From the NCBI RefSeq assembly GCF_039645995.1, contig NZ_CP147920.1, forward strand, positions 868,001 to 932,000: a DNA stretch of 64,000 nt. Reading direction: 5' to 3'. Position numbers and translations under genes: made by a program. This document shows, in pieces, positions 26,693 through 35,630 of this stretch (its first letter is position 1; the number at the start of each line of letters is the position of its first letter). Source of the DNA: Sulfurimonas sp. HSL3-1. Lineage in GTDB: Bacteria; Campylobacterota; Campylobacteria; Campylobacterales; Sulfurimonadaceae. Under the pieces are notes generated by a model. The model did not search any database and was not told the origin of the DNA. It was given only the letters and a program-made list of their open reading frames with translations.

Positions 26693-26744
26693 GTGTCACA
26701 ATTAAGGCCCGCATAATAATATATAATGTATTCTTGTGTGACAC
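26693..26744 (+). promoter_or_regulatory. promoter bracketed by inverted GTGTCACA/TGTGACAC sites
   Basis: A TATAAT box at 26722-26727 lies between GTGTCACA (26693-26700) and its exact inverse TGTGACAC (26737-26744). Upstream, TGTTACAA and TGTCACAA form a direct repeat spaced by one helical turn. The half-sites resemble those of CRP/FNR-family regulators. The layout suggests a regulator binding on both sides of the promoter of the following cytochrome gene. Confidence 0.5.
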
Positions 26745-26766
26745 CTCCCTTGGATAAAGGATGCGA

Positions 26767-27102
26767 ATGAAGAAGGTCGTTTTCTCTGTTCTTATTACGG
26801 CACTGTTGACCGGTGCTGTCGGCGAAGCAGCCGTGTACAAAGGCCAGCGCGAGTTTCATAAACAGTGTAAAGCCTGCCATGATGACGGTCAGGATATCGC
26901 CTTTACCTATAAACGGAGAACATGGAAAAAGATGATGAAGGACAACGGCGCGGGATTGGCCGAACTGCATCTCAATAGCGAGAAAGCGAAGAAGTCCTGG
27001 AAATACTTCAAAAGCAAGAAGTACCAGAAAAATTCGAAGCACCTGAAGGACTTCATGGTCGAATACGCCAAGGACAGCGGGAACGTTCCCGCCTGTAACT
27101 AA
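26767..27102 (+). CDS. small monohaem cytochrome c-like protein
   Basis: 111 residues from the ATG at 26767; the ATG six bases earlier abuts the AAAGG ribosome site and is less likely. A signal peptide (about 1-22) precedes the haem motif CKACH at residues 34-38. The rest is unusually lysine-rich (KRRTWKKMMKDNG, KKSWKYFKSKKYQKNSK), giving a strongly basic periplasmic cytochrome. The protein ends in a cysteine-asparagine dipeptide. The axial methionine may be one of MMK. Its partner is unknown. Confidence 0.8.
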   Translation: MKKVVFSVLITALLTGAVGEAAVYKGQREFHKQCKACHDDGQDIAFTYKRRTWKKMMKDNGAGLAELHLNSEKAKKSWKYFKSKKYQKNSKHLKDFMVEYAKDSGNVPACN

Positions 27103-27109
27103 AACCTCC

Positions 27110-27126
27110 GGGCCTCCGGGCCCTTT
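27110..27126 (+). terminator. rho-independent terminator-like hairpin
   Basis: GGGCC-TCCG-GGCCC followed by TTT, eight bases after the cytochrome stop codon. The stem is short but all G-C, and the T-run is only three, so termination may be partial. Confidence 0.5.
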
Positions 27127-27181
27127 CTGCACTTTAAACCCTATTCGCTAAAATACCGTATTTTATTTTGGAGACAGAGCT

Positions 27182-28570
27182 ATGGAAAAAATGTGGTCCG
27201 GCCGTTTCAGCGCCTCAGCCTCGTCACTACTAGACCAGTTTAACGCCTCGATCATGTTCGACCGCGAACTGTACCGGGAAGATATCGAAGGTTCACTCGC
27301 ACACGCCGCCATGCTGCAGAGCCGCGGCATCCTGAGTGTGGATGAGATCGAGGCGATCCGCGGGGGACTGGCACAGGTCCGCGAAGAGATCGAAGCGGGC
27401 AGTTTTGAGTGGAATATCAGCGACGAAGACCTGCATATGGCGATCGAAAAACGTCTCACGGCGCTCATCGGGGATGCCGGCAAGAAGCTGCATACGGCCC
27501 GTAGCCGCAACGACCAGGTGGCCGTCGACTTCCGCCGCTACGTCCTGCGCAAGAACCTGGAGATCGCCGGTCAGCTTAAAACCCTGATGCAGACCCTCAT
27601 TGACATTGCCGGCAAGCATACGGAGACGCTGCTGCCGGGGATGACGCACCTGCAGCATGCCCAACCGATCAACTTCGGTTTCCACCTGTTGGCGTATGCC
27701 AGTATGTTCAAACGCGACATCGACCGTCTCCTCTCGAGTCGCCAGCGCAACAACGTCTCCCCGCTGGGGTGCGCCGCACTGGCCGGGACGCCGCACGACA
27801 TCGACCGCAACCTGACCGCCAACGCGCTGGGATTTGACAGCGTCAGCGTCAACTGCCTCGATACGGTCAGCGATCGCGATTTCGCCCTGGAGATCCTTTT
27901 TAACATCTCGACGATGATGATGCACGTTTCCCGCCTGAGCGAAGAGCTGATCCTCTGGTCGAGCTACGAGTTCGGCTTTGTCGAGCTCTCCGACGAATAT
28001 TCGACAGGCTCCTCCATCATGCCGCAGAAGAAGAACCCGGACGTCCCGGAACTGCTGCGGGGCAAAACGGGCCGCGTCTACGGCGCACTCATGGGGCTTC
28101 TGACCGTGATGAAGGGGCTGCCGCTCGCTTATAACAAGGATACCCAGGAGGACAAAGAGGGAGTCTTTGACGCCGTTACCACGGCGCACATCTCCCTTGA
28201 GATCCTTAACGAAGCGCTCAAGACGATGACCGTGAAGCCCGAGAACATGCTGGCCGCTTCCAAGAAGGGACACCTGAGCGCCACCGACCTGGCCGACTAC
28301 CTTGTCGAGCGCTGCGGGGTGCCGTTCCGCGAGGCGCACTTCATTACGGGCAAAGCTGTCGCCCGGGCCGAAGCGCTCGGAATCGACCTGAGCGAGATCG
28401 CCTACGGCGAGCTCAAGGCTATCGATGAACGTATCGGCGAGGACGTGATTCCCCATCTTCAGTTGGCGCACTCCATGAACGCCCGTACTTCCTCCGGCGG
28501 AACGGCGACGGTGCGCACGCTCGAACAAATCGTGCACTTCGAAAACTACCTGAAGGAGCTTGATTTATGA
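27182..28570 (+). CDS. argH: argininosuccinate lyase
   Basis: 462 residues, last enzyme of arginine synthesis, splitting argininosuccinate into arginine and fumarate. The superfamily signature [12 protein letters not shown] is at residues 276-287, and [15 protein letters not shown] holds the substrate-binding residues. Length is standard. The stop overlaps the osmC-like start by four bases. A TAAAAT box near 27151 is a possible promoter. Confidence 0.97.
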   Translation: MEKMWSGRFSASASSLLDQFNASIMFDRELYREDIEGSLAHAAMLQSRGILSVDEIEAIRGGLAQVREEIEAGSFEWNISDEDLHMAIEKRLTALIGDAGKKLHTARSRNDQVAVDFRRYVLRKNLEIAGQLKTLMQTLIDIAGKHTETLLPGMTHLQHAQPINFGFHLLAYASMFKRDIDRLLSSRQRNNVSPLGCAALAGTPHDIDRNLTANALGFDSVSVNCLDTVSDRDFALEILFNISTMMMHVSRLSEELILWSSYEFGFVELSDEYSTGSSIMPQKKNPDVPELLRGKTGRVYGALMGLLTVMKGLPLAYNKDTQEDKEGVFDAVTTAHISLEILNEALKTMTVKPENMLAASKKGHLSATDLADYLVERCGVPFREAHFITGKAVARAEALGIDLSEIAYGELKAIDERIGEDVIPHLQLAHSMNARTSSGGTATVRTLEQIVHFENYLKELDL

Positions 28571-29034
28571 AAGTAACGATTTCCCACCTGGACGAGATGC
28601 GCTTCGAGGCGAAAACGGACCGCGGACAGAGTTTTGTCATTGACTGCCCGGTCATCTCCCCGATCGAATACTTCCTCTCCGGCCTTGTCGCCTGTACGAC
28701 CAGCGACCTCATTGCCATCCCGAAAAAGCAGGGCAAGACGGTCACCAACCTCAGTGTCGACGGCGAGGTCGTGCGCAACGAAACGCCGCCGTGCAAGTTT
28801 AATACCCTGCACCTCGACTACCGCTTCGACTCCGACGCCGACGATATGACGGCGCTGCGCTGGGTCATGGGCAGCATCGAGACCTACTGCTCGACGATCA
28901 ACACCGTCCGCGATACGACGAAGATTACTTACTCCGTGACGCATAACGGCAACGTCCTGCGCGAAAACGAAGAGGTCATCAGCGGGCAGGGCGGCAACGT
29001 CGACTTCGGCGAAATCGAAGCCTGCCCCAGCTAA
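28567..29034 (+). CDS. OsmC family peroxiredoxin-like protein
   Basis: 155 residues. The two conserved cysteines of the OsmC/Ohr fold are C43 (VACTTSD) and C108 (ETYCST), which in characterised members reduce organic hydroperoxides. The sequence is closer to the YhfA/OsmC-like branch than to Ohr, so the substrate is uncertain. It is translationally coupled to argH, with no visible metabolic link. Confidence 0.85.
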   Translation: MKVTISHLDEMRFEAKTDRGQSFVIDCPVISPIEYFLSGLVACTTSDLIAIPKKQGKTVTNLSVDGEVVRNETPPCKFNTLHLDYRFDSDADDMTALRWVMGSIETYCSTINTVRDTTKITYSVTHNGNVLRENEEVISGQGGNVDFGEIEACPS

Positions 29035-29267
29035 TACAGTAGATTTTCTATAAGCCGCTACAAATTCCTTTAGAAGCTTTTTGTTCCCTTTCTTCTTTGC
29101 TTGCACAAAGAAGAAACCGAACCCGAAAGAAGAAAGTGCAAAGCGGCTGCCGCATGTAATACACTCACACGCACTTCAACCGTCCTATTACATGGACATT
29201 CCATGCCGAAATTTTTTGTAATGTTTTTTAGTGGGGAGAGTTGAAAGCGCAGGCCTTCTGCGCGTGG
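29035..29267. other. intergenic region with an 11-bp perfect hairpin
   Basis: No gene seen. TTTCTTCTTTG-CTTGCA-CAAAGAAGAAA (29089-29116) is a perfect 11-bp stem 55 bases after the osmC-like gene. The right arm is followed by another AAGAAGAAAGTGCAAAG block, so alternative pairings exist. A second hairpin GCGCAG-gcctt-CTGCGC lies at about 29247-29263. The first may act as a terminator or be part of a dispersed repeat. Confidence 0.55.
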
Positions 29268-29363
29268 GCTTGCTGCCGATGTAGCAAAGCGGAATTCCGC
29301 AACGCGAGTGAGGACAACGCAAACCCAGTGTTAACGTAGGCATCCGGACTTTGTTCGGATGCC
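29268..29363. repeat. structured intergenic repeat, copy 1
   Basis: A 96-nt element sharing a core with copy 2 at 29886-29983: GATGTAGCrAAGCGG, the perfect palindrome GCGGAATTCCGC, GAGGACAACGC and a GTTArCGTAG block. It ends in the 11-bp hairpin GGCATCCGGAC-TTT-GTTCGGATGCC. In copy 2 this terminal hairpin has a different sequence but the same TTT loop. It lies just downstream of the HIT gene. Confidence 0.75.
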
Positions 29364-29369
29364 GTGCGA

Positions 29370-29726
29370 TTAAAGGAAGTCTTTCGGGTCCGCGTCCGCG
29401 AAGTGGCCCCAGCGGAGTCTGGCACCGCCGAGGATGTGGAAATGGAGGTGTTTGACCTCCTGGCCGCCGTTTTCGCCGACGTTCGTAATGACGCGGTAAC
29501 CGCTCTCTTTCACATCCACTTTCTCGGCCACTTCCTGGATAAATGCAGTCATGTCCGCCATCATCTCCGGCGTTACCTCGTTGAAGCTGTCAACATGGGT
29601 TTTGGGAATGGCGAGCACATGAACAGGAGCCTTGGGGTTGATGTCGTGGAAGGCGACGAAATCGTCGTTTTCGTGTACCTTGTTGGCCGTCAGTTCATTG
29701 TTGGCGATTTTGCAGAAAAGACACAT
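29370..29726 (-). CDS. HIT family nucleotide-binding protein
   Basis: 118 residues from the ATG at 29726 (MCLFCKIANNE); upstream in-frame codons belong to the intergenic repeat zone. The histidine triad HLHFHI puts H93, H95 and H97 at the nucleotide-phosphate site, as in HINT/PKCI hydrolases of purine phosphoramidates. The N-terminal CLFC pair may bind zinc as in some relatives. The gene stands alone between two copies of the same intergenic repeat. Confidence 0.93.
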   Translation of the reverse strand: MCLFCKIANNELTANKVHENDDFVAFHDINPKAPVHVLAIPKTHVDSFNEVTPEMMADMTAFIQEVAEKVDVKESGYRVITNVGENGGQEVKHLHFHILGGARLRWGHFADADPKDFL

Positions 29727-29885
29727 GGATGTTCCTTGAAAGAGCGTTTTTGAGATTGTAGCATAGAAGCCTTTGAGGCTAACCTGCTTTGAATTGGAGG
29801 GTTTCGGTCTTGATTTTAAAGAAGAGCATTTCAGAGAAAAAGTGCCGAGGGCGCGCGAGCGCTCCGAGAGCACTTCTTCCAGAGC
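29727..29885. other. intergenic region upstream of the HIT gene
   Basis: No gene seen. It contains GC-rich self-complementary stretches (GAGCGCTC within 29850-29880) leading into repeat copy 2. A minus-strand frame extending the HIT gene upstream runs through here but has no ribosome site and non-coding composition. Confidence 0.4.
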
Positions 29886-29983
29886 GCCCGCTGCTGATGT
29901 AGCGAAGCGGAATTCCGCAGGGCATAGCTCGAGGACAACGCGAACTTAGCGTTAGCGTAGCTGTAGGGGCTTTGCCCCTGCAG
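29886..29983. repeat. structured intergenic repeat, copy 2
   Basis: A 98-nt element in the same orientation as copy 1. The core is kept, including GCGGAATTCCGC and the AACGC/GCGTT hairpin (AACGC/GTGTT with a G.U pair in copy 1). The terminal hairpin is CTGTAGGGGC-TTT-GCCCCTGCAG. Paired changes between copies indicate selection for structure. It lies about 90 bases upstream of pheS. Confidence 0.75.
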
Positions 29984-30023
29984 GGTAATTGATCAATGAT
30001 ACTGCCCTTTAAAGCTCTTTGGA

Positions 30024-30059
30024 TACAATACGCGCAAGATACATGGGGGAGACGTCCCC
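30024..30059 (+). promoter_or_regulatory. pheS promoter and leader hairpin
   Basis: TACAAT at 30024-30029 is a plausible -10 box. The leader holds GGGGA-GACG-TCCCC (30046-30059) ending three bases before the AAGGAG ribosome site of pheS. The hairpin could affect ribosome access; no phenylalanine-rich leader peptide is seen. Confidence 0.4.
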
Positions 30060-30074
30060 GAGAAGGAGCCAGGG

Positions 30075-31067
30075 TTGCAAGAGTGGTATGACGCCATTGC
30101 GTCGGCACAGAGTGTCGACAAACTTGAAGAGATCCGTATTGCGGTGTTCGGGAAAAAAGGGGTACTCGCGGCCGAGTTCGCGAAGATGAAGTCCGTTCCC
30201 AACGAGGAGAAGGGTGCTTTTGCCAAAGAGCTCAACGAGCATAAGGCGAAGTTGACCGAGGCCTTTAATGTCCGCAAGGAGATCCTGGCCCTCGAAGCGC
30301 TCGAGGCAGGGATGAAAGCGGAGGCGATCGACGTGACCCTCTTCGGCCGGGGAAGCGAACGCGGTGCGCTGCACCCGGTGATGCAGACGATGGACCGCAT
30401 CGTTGAGTACTTCGTCGCCATGAACTTTTCGGTCAAGACCGGCCCGATGGTTGAAGACGACTTCCATAACTTCGAAGCGCTGAACCTGCCCAAGTACCAC
30501 CCGGCCCGTGACATGCAGGACACCTTCTACTTCAAAGACGAGCTGCTGCTGCGCACCCATACCTCCCCGGTGCAGATCCGCACGATGAAGCAGGAGAAGC
30601 CGCCGATCCGCATGATCGCTCCGGGCGCCGTGTTCCGCCGCGACTACGACCTGACGCACACCCCGATGTTCCATCAGGTCGAGGGTCTGCTCGTCGACGA
30701 AGAGGGCAAAGTCTCCTTCGCGAACCTGAAGTTCATTCTCGAGGACTTCCTCAAGTACATGTTCGGCGACGTCGAGGTCCGTTTCCGCCCGAGTTTCTTC
30801 CCCTTCACGGAACCGTCCGCGGAAGTCGATATCAGCTGTATCTTCTGCGGCGGCGACGGCTGCCGCGTCTGTTCCAAGACGGGATGGCTGGAAGTCCTGG
30901 GCTGTGGGATCGTCGACCCCAACGTCTTCAAGGCGGTCGGCTATGAGAACGTCAGCGGCTACGCCTTTGGCCTCGGCGTGGAGCGCTTCGCGATGCTGAT
31001 CCACCGTATCGGGGATCTGCGCTCACTGTTTGAGGGCGATATCAGACTACTGGAGCAGTTCAAATGA
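30075..31067 (+). CDS. pheS: phenylalanyl-tRNA synthetase alpha subunit
   Basis: 330 residues from a TTG codon at 30075; AAGGAG stands six bases upstream and no in-frame ATG exists nearby. It has the N-terminal coiled coil and class II core, with [24 protein letters not shown] and the motif 3 region [13 protein letters not shown]. It forms the alpha2-beta2 enzyme with pheT, overlapping it by ATGA. Confidence 0.96.
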   Translation: MQEWYDAIASAQSVDKLEEIRIAVFGKKGVLAAEFAKMKSVPNEEKGAFAKELNEHKAKLTEAFNVRKEILALEALEAGMKAEAIDVTLFGRGSERGALHPVMQTMDRIVEYFVAMNFSVKTGPMVEDDFHNFEALNLPKYHPARDMQDTFYFKDELLLRTHTSPVQIRTMKQEKPPIRMIAPGAVFRRDYDLTHTPMFHQVEGLLVDEEGKVSFANLKFILEDFLKYMFGDVEVRFRPSFFPFTEPSAEVDISCIFCGGDGCRVCSKTGWLEVLGCGIVDPNVFKAVGYENVSGYAFGLGVERFAMLIHRIGDLRSLFEGDIRLLEQFK

Positions 31068-33397
31068 TTGTCACACGCCACTGGCTTAACGAATGGATCG
31101 ACCTTTCCGACATTACGACGGAGCACCTGGCCAAGACTTTCAATGCCATCGGTCTGGAGGTCGACAGGGTAGAGTCCTACCGCATTCCGGAAAAAGTCGT
31201 CGTGGGCAGGGTTGCTGCGTGCGAAAAACACCCTGATGCCGACAAGCTCAACGTCTGCCAGGTTGATCTGGGCGGCGAAACGCGCCAGATCGTCTGCGGC
31301 GCGCCTAACGTCGCGGCGGGGCAGTATGTTCCCGTTGCCGTTGTCGGCGCGGTGATGCCCGGCGGCCTGGAGATCAAACCGGTCAAGCTGCGTGGCGTCG
31401 ATTCGGCGGGAATGATCTGTTCCGCGACCGAACTGGGACTGCCGAAAGTGAACGACGGGATCCTTGTGCTTGATGAGAGTATCGGCGCACTCGAGCTCGG
31501 GAAGCCGCTCGCCGACTACCCGCTGATCAATGACGACCTGATCGAGATCGAACTGACGGCGAACCGCGGGGACTGTCTGAGTATCCGCGGGGTGGCCCGC
31601 GACCTCTGTGCGGCCCTGGACAAGAGCCTGAAACCCCGGGCCGCCGGCCGTGAGGACGAGAACCGCCTGGGCATTGGGCGTCTGCTGAAACTCGATGTTG
31701 AAGGCGATGTTACCGGAAGCGTCCGCTACCATGCGGTATCGGTCGAGTTCTTCGACGACTCACTGCTGATGACGTTGCGCCTGGCGATGATCGACGAGAG
31801 CCGCGCCAACGCCGTCGAAGGGTGTCTCGAGTACGCCATGCATACGACCGGCGTGATCCTGCGTGCCTACCCCGTGGACTTCTTCCGCGGCAATGACGAG
31901 AAGCTCGCCGAGATCGTCATCAAGCGCGAAGGCCACGGCCTCACCGCCGTCTACGGGCAGGAGTGCGCTTCGATCATCGGTATCCGCCAGGAAGATGCTT
32001 CCCGCCTGCAGGATGTCCGCGGCGTCATCGTCATCGAGGCGAGCTATATCGCCCCGGAGGTCATTTCGCAGAAGATGGCGGAGACGAAACTGCAAAGCGG
32101 GCCGCTTTACTACCGCACATCCCGGGGCAGCGAGCCGGAACTTTCCATCGGCAGCGACTTCCTTTTCAGCTGCATCGAGGCAAAGGGTGAAGGCAAGATC
32201 TACGGCGGCACCCTGGAGCATGCCGAAGTCTTCGAACCGAAGAATATCAGCATCGATATGGCCTACGTCAGCAGCATCGTCGGTACGGAAATAGACAAGA
32301 GCCGTGTGGCGAACATTCTCAAAAATCTCGGCTTTGATATTTCCAAATCGAGCGAGGAGCAGATCGTCGTCAGCGTACCGCGTTTCCGTCACGACATCGT
32401 CAACCGCCAGGATCTGATCGAAGAGATCGTCCGTATCGTCGGAATCGACAATATCCCGGCGAAACCGTTTGTCCTGACGGAAGCGGACCGGATCGACGAT
32501 GACTACTTTACGTTCCGGAAAAAGCAGACCTACCGTCAGCGCGCGGCGCAGAGCGGCTTTTACGAGAGCGTTCACTTCGTCTTTAACGAGCGCGAGCAGC
32601 TTGACGCTCTTGGAATGGCGAGCGTCGCGAAGGAGCTCTCTCTGCTCAACCCGATCGCCGGGACACTCGATACCTTGCGTCCGACCCTGCTGGCAGGACT
32701 GCTCAATGCGGCCAGCAGCAATGCCAAGAACGGCCGCAAGCGCATTCCGCTCTTCGAGATCGGTTCGGTCTTCGATGTCCAGCGCCGCGAGTCGGTCAAA
32801 ATCGCGCTTCTCTTTGCGGGAACCCTGAACGAGGACAGCCTCGATAACAGCGGAAAGCCGGAGAGTGTCAGTTTTGAGTCCTTCTCCAAACTGGCGGCGG
32901 ACGTTCTGGGCGATTTCACCCTAAAGCCGGTTACGCCGACACACAAGATGGCCCACCCCTACCAGGCGGCAGCCGTCTACCAGAAGGGCCTCAAGATCGG
33001 GGAGATGTTCACCCTGCACCCGACGCTGCAGGCGGAGATGGACCTTCCGCGTACCGTAATGTTTGAAGGATCTTTTGATGCGCTCGCCTTTGAAAGGGTC
33101 GAAGCGAAGCCGTACTCCAAGTACCAGGCGTCACACCGCGACCTCAGCATCCTGATGCCGCAGGCCATGGCCTACGCGAAGGTGGCCGACGTCATCGAGG
33201 GAAGCCGCAGCGGCGAGATTATCCGCTTCTACCCCGTCGACCGCTATACGGACGAGACCCTGGGCGATCAGATGAGCCTGACGCTGCGTTTCGTGCTGCA
33301 GTCGCAGGAGAAGACCCTGGAAGAAGAGGAGATCACGGCGGCGATGGCAGGGATCCTTACCGCCCTCCAGAACGATCTCGGGGTAGCACTGCGATGA
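31064..33397 (+). CDS. pheT: phenylalanyl-tRNA synthetase beta subunit
   Basis: 777 residues. An N-terminal OB-fold tRNA-binding domain (about 40-150, [23 protein letters not shown]) is followed by the B3/B4 editing region, a B5 domain, an inactive class II core and a C-terminal anticodon-binding ferredoxin-like domain ([16 protein letters not shown]). It overlaps both pheS and aroA by four bases, so all three are co-translated. Confidence 0.97.
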   Translation: MIVTRHWLNEWIDLSDITTEHLAKTFNAIGLEVDRVESYRIPEKVVVGRVAACEKHPDADKLNVCQVDLGGETRQIVCGAPNVAAGQYVPVAVVGAVMPGGLEIKPVKLRGVDSAGMICSATELGLPKVNDGILVLDESIGALELGKPLADYPLINDDLIEIELTANRGDCLSIRGVARDLCAALDKSLKPRAAGREDENRLGIGRLLKLDVEGDVTGSVRYHAVSVEFFDDSLLMTLRLAMIDESRANAVEGCLEYAMHTTGVILRAYPVDFFRGNDEKLAEIVIKREGHGLTAVYGQECASIIGIRQEDASRLQDVRGVIVIEASYIAPEVISQKMAETKLQSGPLYYRTSRGSEPELSIGSDFLFSCIEAKGEGKIYGGTLEHAEVFEPKNISIDMAYVSSIVGTEIDKSRVANILKNLGFDISKSSEEQIVVSVPRFRHDIVNRQDLIEEIVRIVGIDNIPAKPFVLTEADRIDDDYFTFRKKQTYRQRAAQSGFYESVHFVFNEREQLDALGMASVAKELSLLNPIAGTLDTLRPTLLAGLLNAASSNAKNGRKRIPLFEIGSVFDVQRRESVKIALLFAGTLNEDSLDNSGKPESVSFESFSKLAADVLGDFTLKPVTPTHKMAHPYQAAAVYQKGLKIGEMFTLHPTLQAEMDLPRTVMFEGSFDALAFERVEAKPYSKYQASHRDLSILMPQAMAYAKVADVIEGSRSGEIIRFYPVDRYTDETLGDQMSLTLRFVLQSQEKTLEEEEITAAMAGILTALQNDLGVALR

Positions 33398-34677
33398 GCC
33401 GGGTCCGTATCGCGCCGGCGGGGACGTTTGCATTCCGCAGCGACAAGGTCGCGGCGGACAAATCGATCTCACACCGCAGCGCGATGTTCGCGACCCTCGC
33501 CGAGGGCACAAGCGTTATCAGGAACTTCCTGCGCGGGGAGGATACGATGAATACCCTGCGCATCGTGGAAGCGTTGGGGGCCGAGGTGGCGGATGACGGC
33601 GAGGTGATCACGATCGCCTCCCGCGGCATCAAAGAACCCGACGACATCCTCGACTGCGGCAATTCCGGCACGGGGATGCGGCTTTTCTGCGGGCTGCTCG
33701 CGTCGGCGGAGGGGCACTTCGTGTTGAGCGGGGACGAGTATCTCCGCCGCCGCCCGATGAAACGGGTAACGGCGCCGCTGCGCAGCATCGGCGCACAGCT
33801 CGACGGCCGCAACAACGGTGACCTGGCGCCGCTGAGCGTGCGCGGCGGTTCGCTGAAGGCTTTCGACTACAAAAGCCCTGTTGCCTCGGCGCAGGTCAAA
33901 AGCGCCATGATTCTCGCGGCGCTTCGGGCCGACGGTCCCTGCTATTTCGAAGAACCCGAACTCAGCCGAGACCATACCGAGCGGATGCTCAGCGGGATGG
34001 GAGCTTCGATCAAAACGGAGAATCTGCGAACGGAAGTGCAGCCGCTCGGCGGACTGCTGCAGCCCCTCGACATCCGGGTGCCTGCCGACCCGTCCAGCGC
34101 CTTCTTTTTTGCCGTCGCCGCGGCGATCACGCCCGGCAGCAGCGCCGTCATCGAGGGTGTCACCCTCAATCCGACCCGTATCGAGGCCTTCAAGGCGCTC
34201 GAACGCATGGGGGCGGATATACGCTACGAGGTGACCGACGAGCGGTATGAGCCCATCGGGAACATCGAGGTGCGCTACCGGCCGCTCAAGGCGGTCGTCG
34301 TCGAGGAGAACATCGCCTGGCTGATCGACGAACTGCCGGCACTGGCCGTCGCGATGGCGACGGCGGAGGGGACCAGCGAGGTCAAAAATGCCGAAGAGCT
34401 CCGGGTTAAGGAGAGCGACCGCATCAGTACGGTGATGACGAACCTGAAAAAATGCGGTATAGTCTGTGAAGAGTTTAACGACGGATACCGTATTACGGGC
34501 GGGGCGTTGCAGGCGGCCGCCGTCGACAGTTTCGGGGACCACCGCATCGCGATGAGTTTTATCGTTGCTGGTCTGCGCTGCGGGATGGAAGTCACGGATA
34601 CCGACTGCATCCGGACCTCCTTCCCGAATTTTTTCGAACTGATCGGTACGATCGGGGAAGTGCAACATGAAGATTGA
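33394..34677 (+). CDS. aroA: 3-phosphoshikimate 1-carboxyvinyltransferase (EPSP synthase)
   Basis: 427 residues, sixth step of the shikimate pathway, adding enolpyruvate from PEP to shikimate-3-phosphate. Family motifs: [15 protein letters not shown] at the N-terminus, [13 protein letters not shown], and RVKESDRIS near the C-terminus. The usual LGNAGT motif appears here as [10 protein letters not shown]. It is coupled to pheT upstream and overlaps ispH by 11 bases. Confidence 0.96.
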   Translation: MSRVRIAPAGTFAFRSDKVAADKSISHRSAMFATLAEGTSVIRNFLRGEDTMNTLRIVEALGAEVADDGEVITIASRGIKEPDDILDCGNSGTGMRLFCGLLASAEGHFVLSGDEYLRRRPMKRVTAPLRSIGAQLDGRNNGDLAPLSVRGGSLKAFDYKSPVASAQVKSAMILAALRADGPCYFEEPELSRDHTERMLSGMGASIKTENLRTEVQPLGGLLQPLDIRVPADPSSAFFFAVAAAITPGSSAVIEGVTLNPTRIEAFKALERMGADIRYEVTDERYEPIGNIEVRYRPLKAVVVEENIAWLIDELPALAVAMATAEGTSEVKNAEELRVKESDRISTVMTNLKKCGIVCEEFNDGYRITGGALQAAAVDSFGDHRIAMSFIVAGLRCGMEVTDTDCIRTSFPNFFELIGTIGEVQHED

Positions 34678-35503
34678 ACTGGCAGAGAACTATGGCTTCT
34701 GTTTCGGCGTCAAACGGGCGATCAAGATCGCCGAGGAGAACCGCCAGTCGGCCACCTACGGTCCGCTGATCCATAACGCGAAGGAGATCGAGCGTCTCCA
34801 GAAGGATTTCCAGGTCGCACTGACGGAGAACCTGGACGATTTCAAAGCGGGCGACACGGCGGTCATCCGGACCCACGGCATTCCGAAGCAGGAGCTGGAG
34901 ACGCTCTATGCGCGAGATGTCCATGTCGTCGACGCCACCTGCCCCTATGTGACCAAACCGCAGCAGATCTGCGAGGAGATGAGCGAGCAGGGGTACGACA
35001 TCGTCATCTTCGGCGACGAGGCGCATCCGGAGATCCGCGGGGTCAAGAGCTACGCCACGGAAGGCGCTTATGTCGTCATGAGCGTCAAGGAGCTCGAACA
35101 GATCCGCTTCAAAGAGAAGATCGCCGTCGTGGCGCAGACGACGCGGAAAGTCGACGAGTTCCTCAAAATCGTCAATTACCTGATACCGCACTATAAAGAG
35201 GTAAGGGTCTTCAACACGATCTGCAACGCGACCTTCGAAAACCAGGACGCGGTGCGGGACCTCTCGAAACGGGCCGACGTGATGATCATCATCGGCGGGA
35301 AGAACTCCTCGAACACGAAGCAGCTGCACAGTATCGCCCAGGCGTACTGCCCCGACAGCTATCACATCGAAGGGCCCGACGACATCGACGACGCCTGGTT
35401 TGAAGGCAAAGCGTACTGCGGCATCAGCGCCGGCGCTTCGACACCGGATTGGATCATTGAACAGGTGATTGCGCGGATCAAAACGGGGTCGAAGAGCGCT
35501 TAA
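34667..35503 (+). CDS. ispH: 4-hydroxy-3-methylbut-2-enyl diphosphate reductase
   Basis: 278 residues, last step of the MEP isoprenoid pathway, making IPP and DMAPP. The three cysteines that hold the iron-sulfur cluster lie in [22 protein letters not shown] and [19 protein letters not shown] supplies an active-site histidine and glutamate. An 11-base overlap couples it to aroA; rpsA follows after 127 bases, as in several Campylobacterota. Confidence 0.96.
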   Translation: MKIELAENYGFCFGVKRAIKIAEENRQSATYGPLIHNAKEIERLQKDFQVALTENLDDFKAGDTAVIRTHGIPKQELETLYARDVHVVDATCPYVTKPQQICEEMSEQGYDIVIFGDEAHPEIRGVKSYATEGAYVVMSVKELEQIRFKEKIAVVAQTTRKVDEFLKIVNYLIPHYKEVRVFNTICNATFENQDAVRDLSKRADVMIIIGGKNSSNTKQLHSIAQAYCPDSYHIEGPDDIDDAWFEGKAYCGISAGASTPDWIIEQVIARIKTGSKSA

Positions 35504-35591
35504 CAGTTCCGGCGCGTTTCCGGAAGATGCTGCTTAGCGTAAAAAATCCGTCCTGCTGTAATCTTTCTGCTTCATAAAAGCTTTCTTTCGC

Positions 35592-35597
35592 TATACT
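35592..35597 (+). promoter_or_regulatory. -10 box of the rpsA promoter
   Basis: TATACT in the 127-base gap between ispH and rpsA, about 34 bases before the rpsA start. No strong -35 element is visible. rpsA may also be read from the upstream operon. Confidence 0.35.
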
Positions 35598-35630
35598 CAC
35601 GAGATTTTATTACGTAATAAGGGTACAGGT

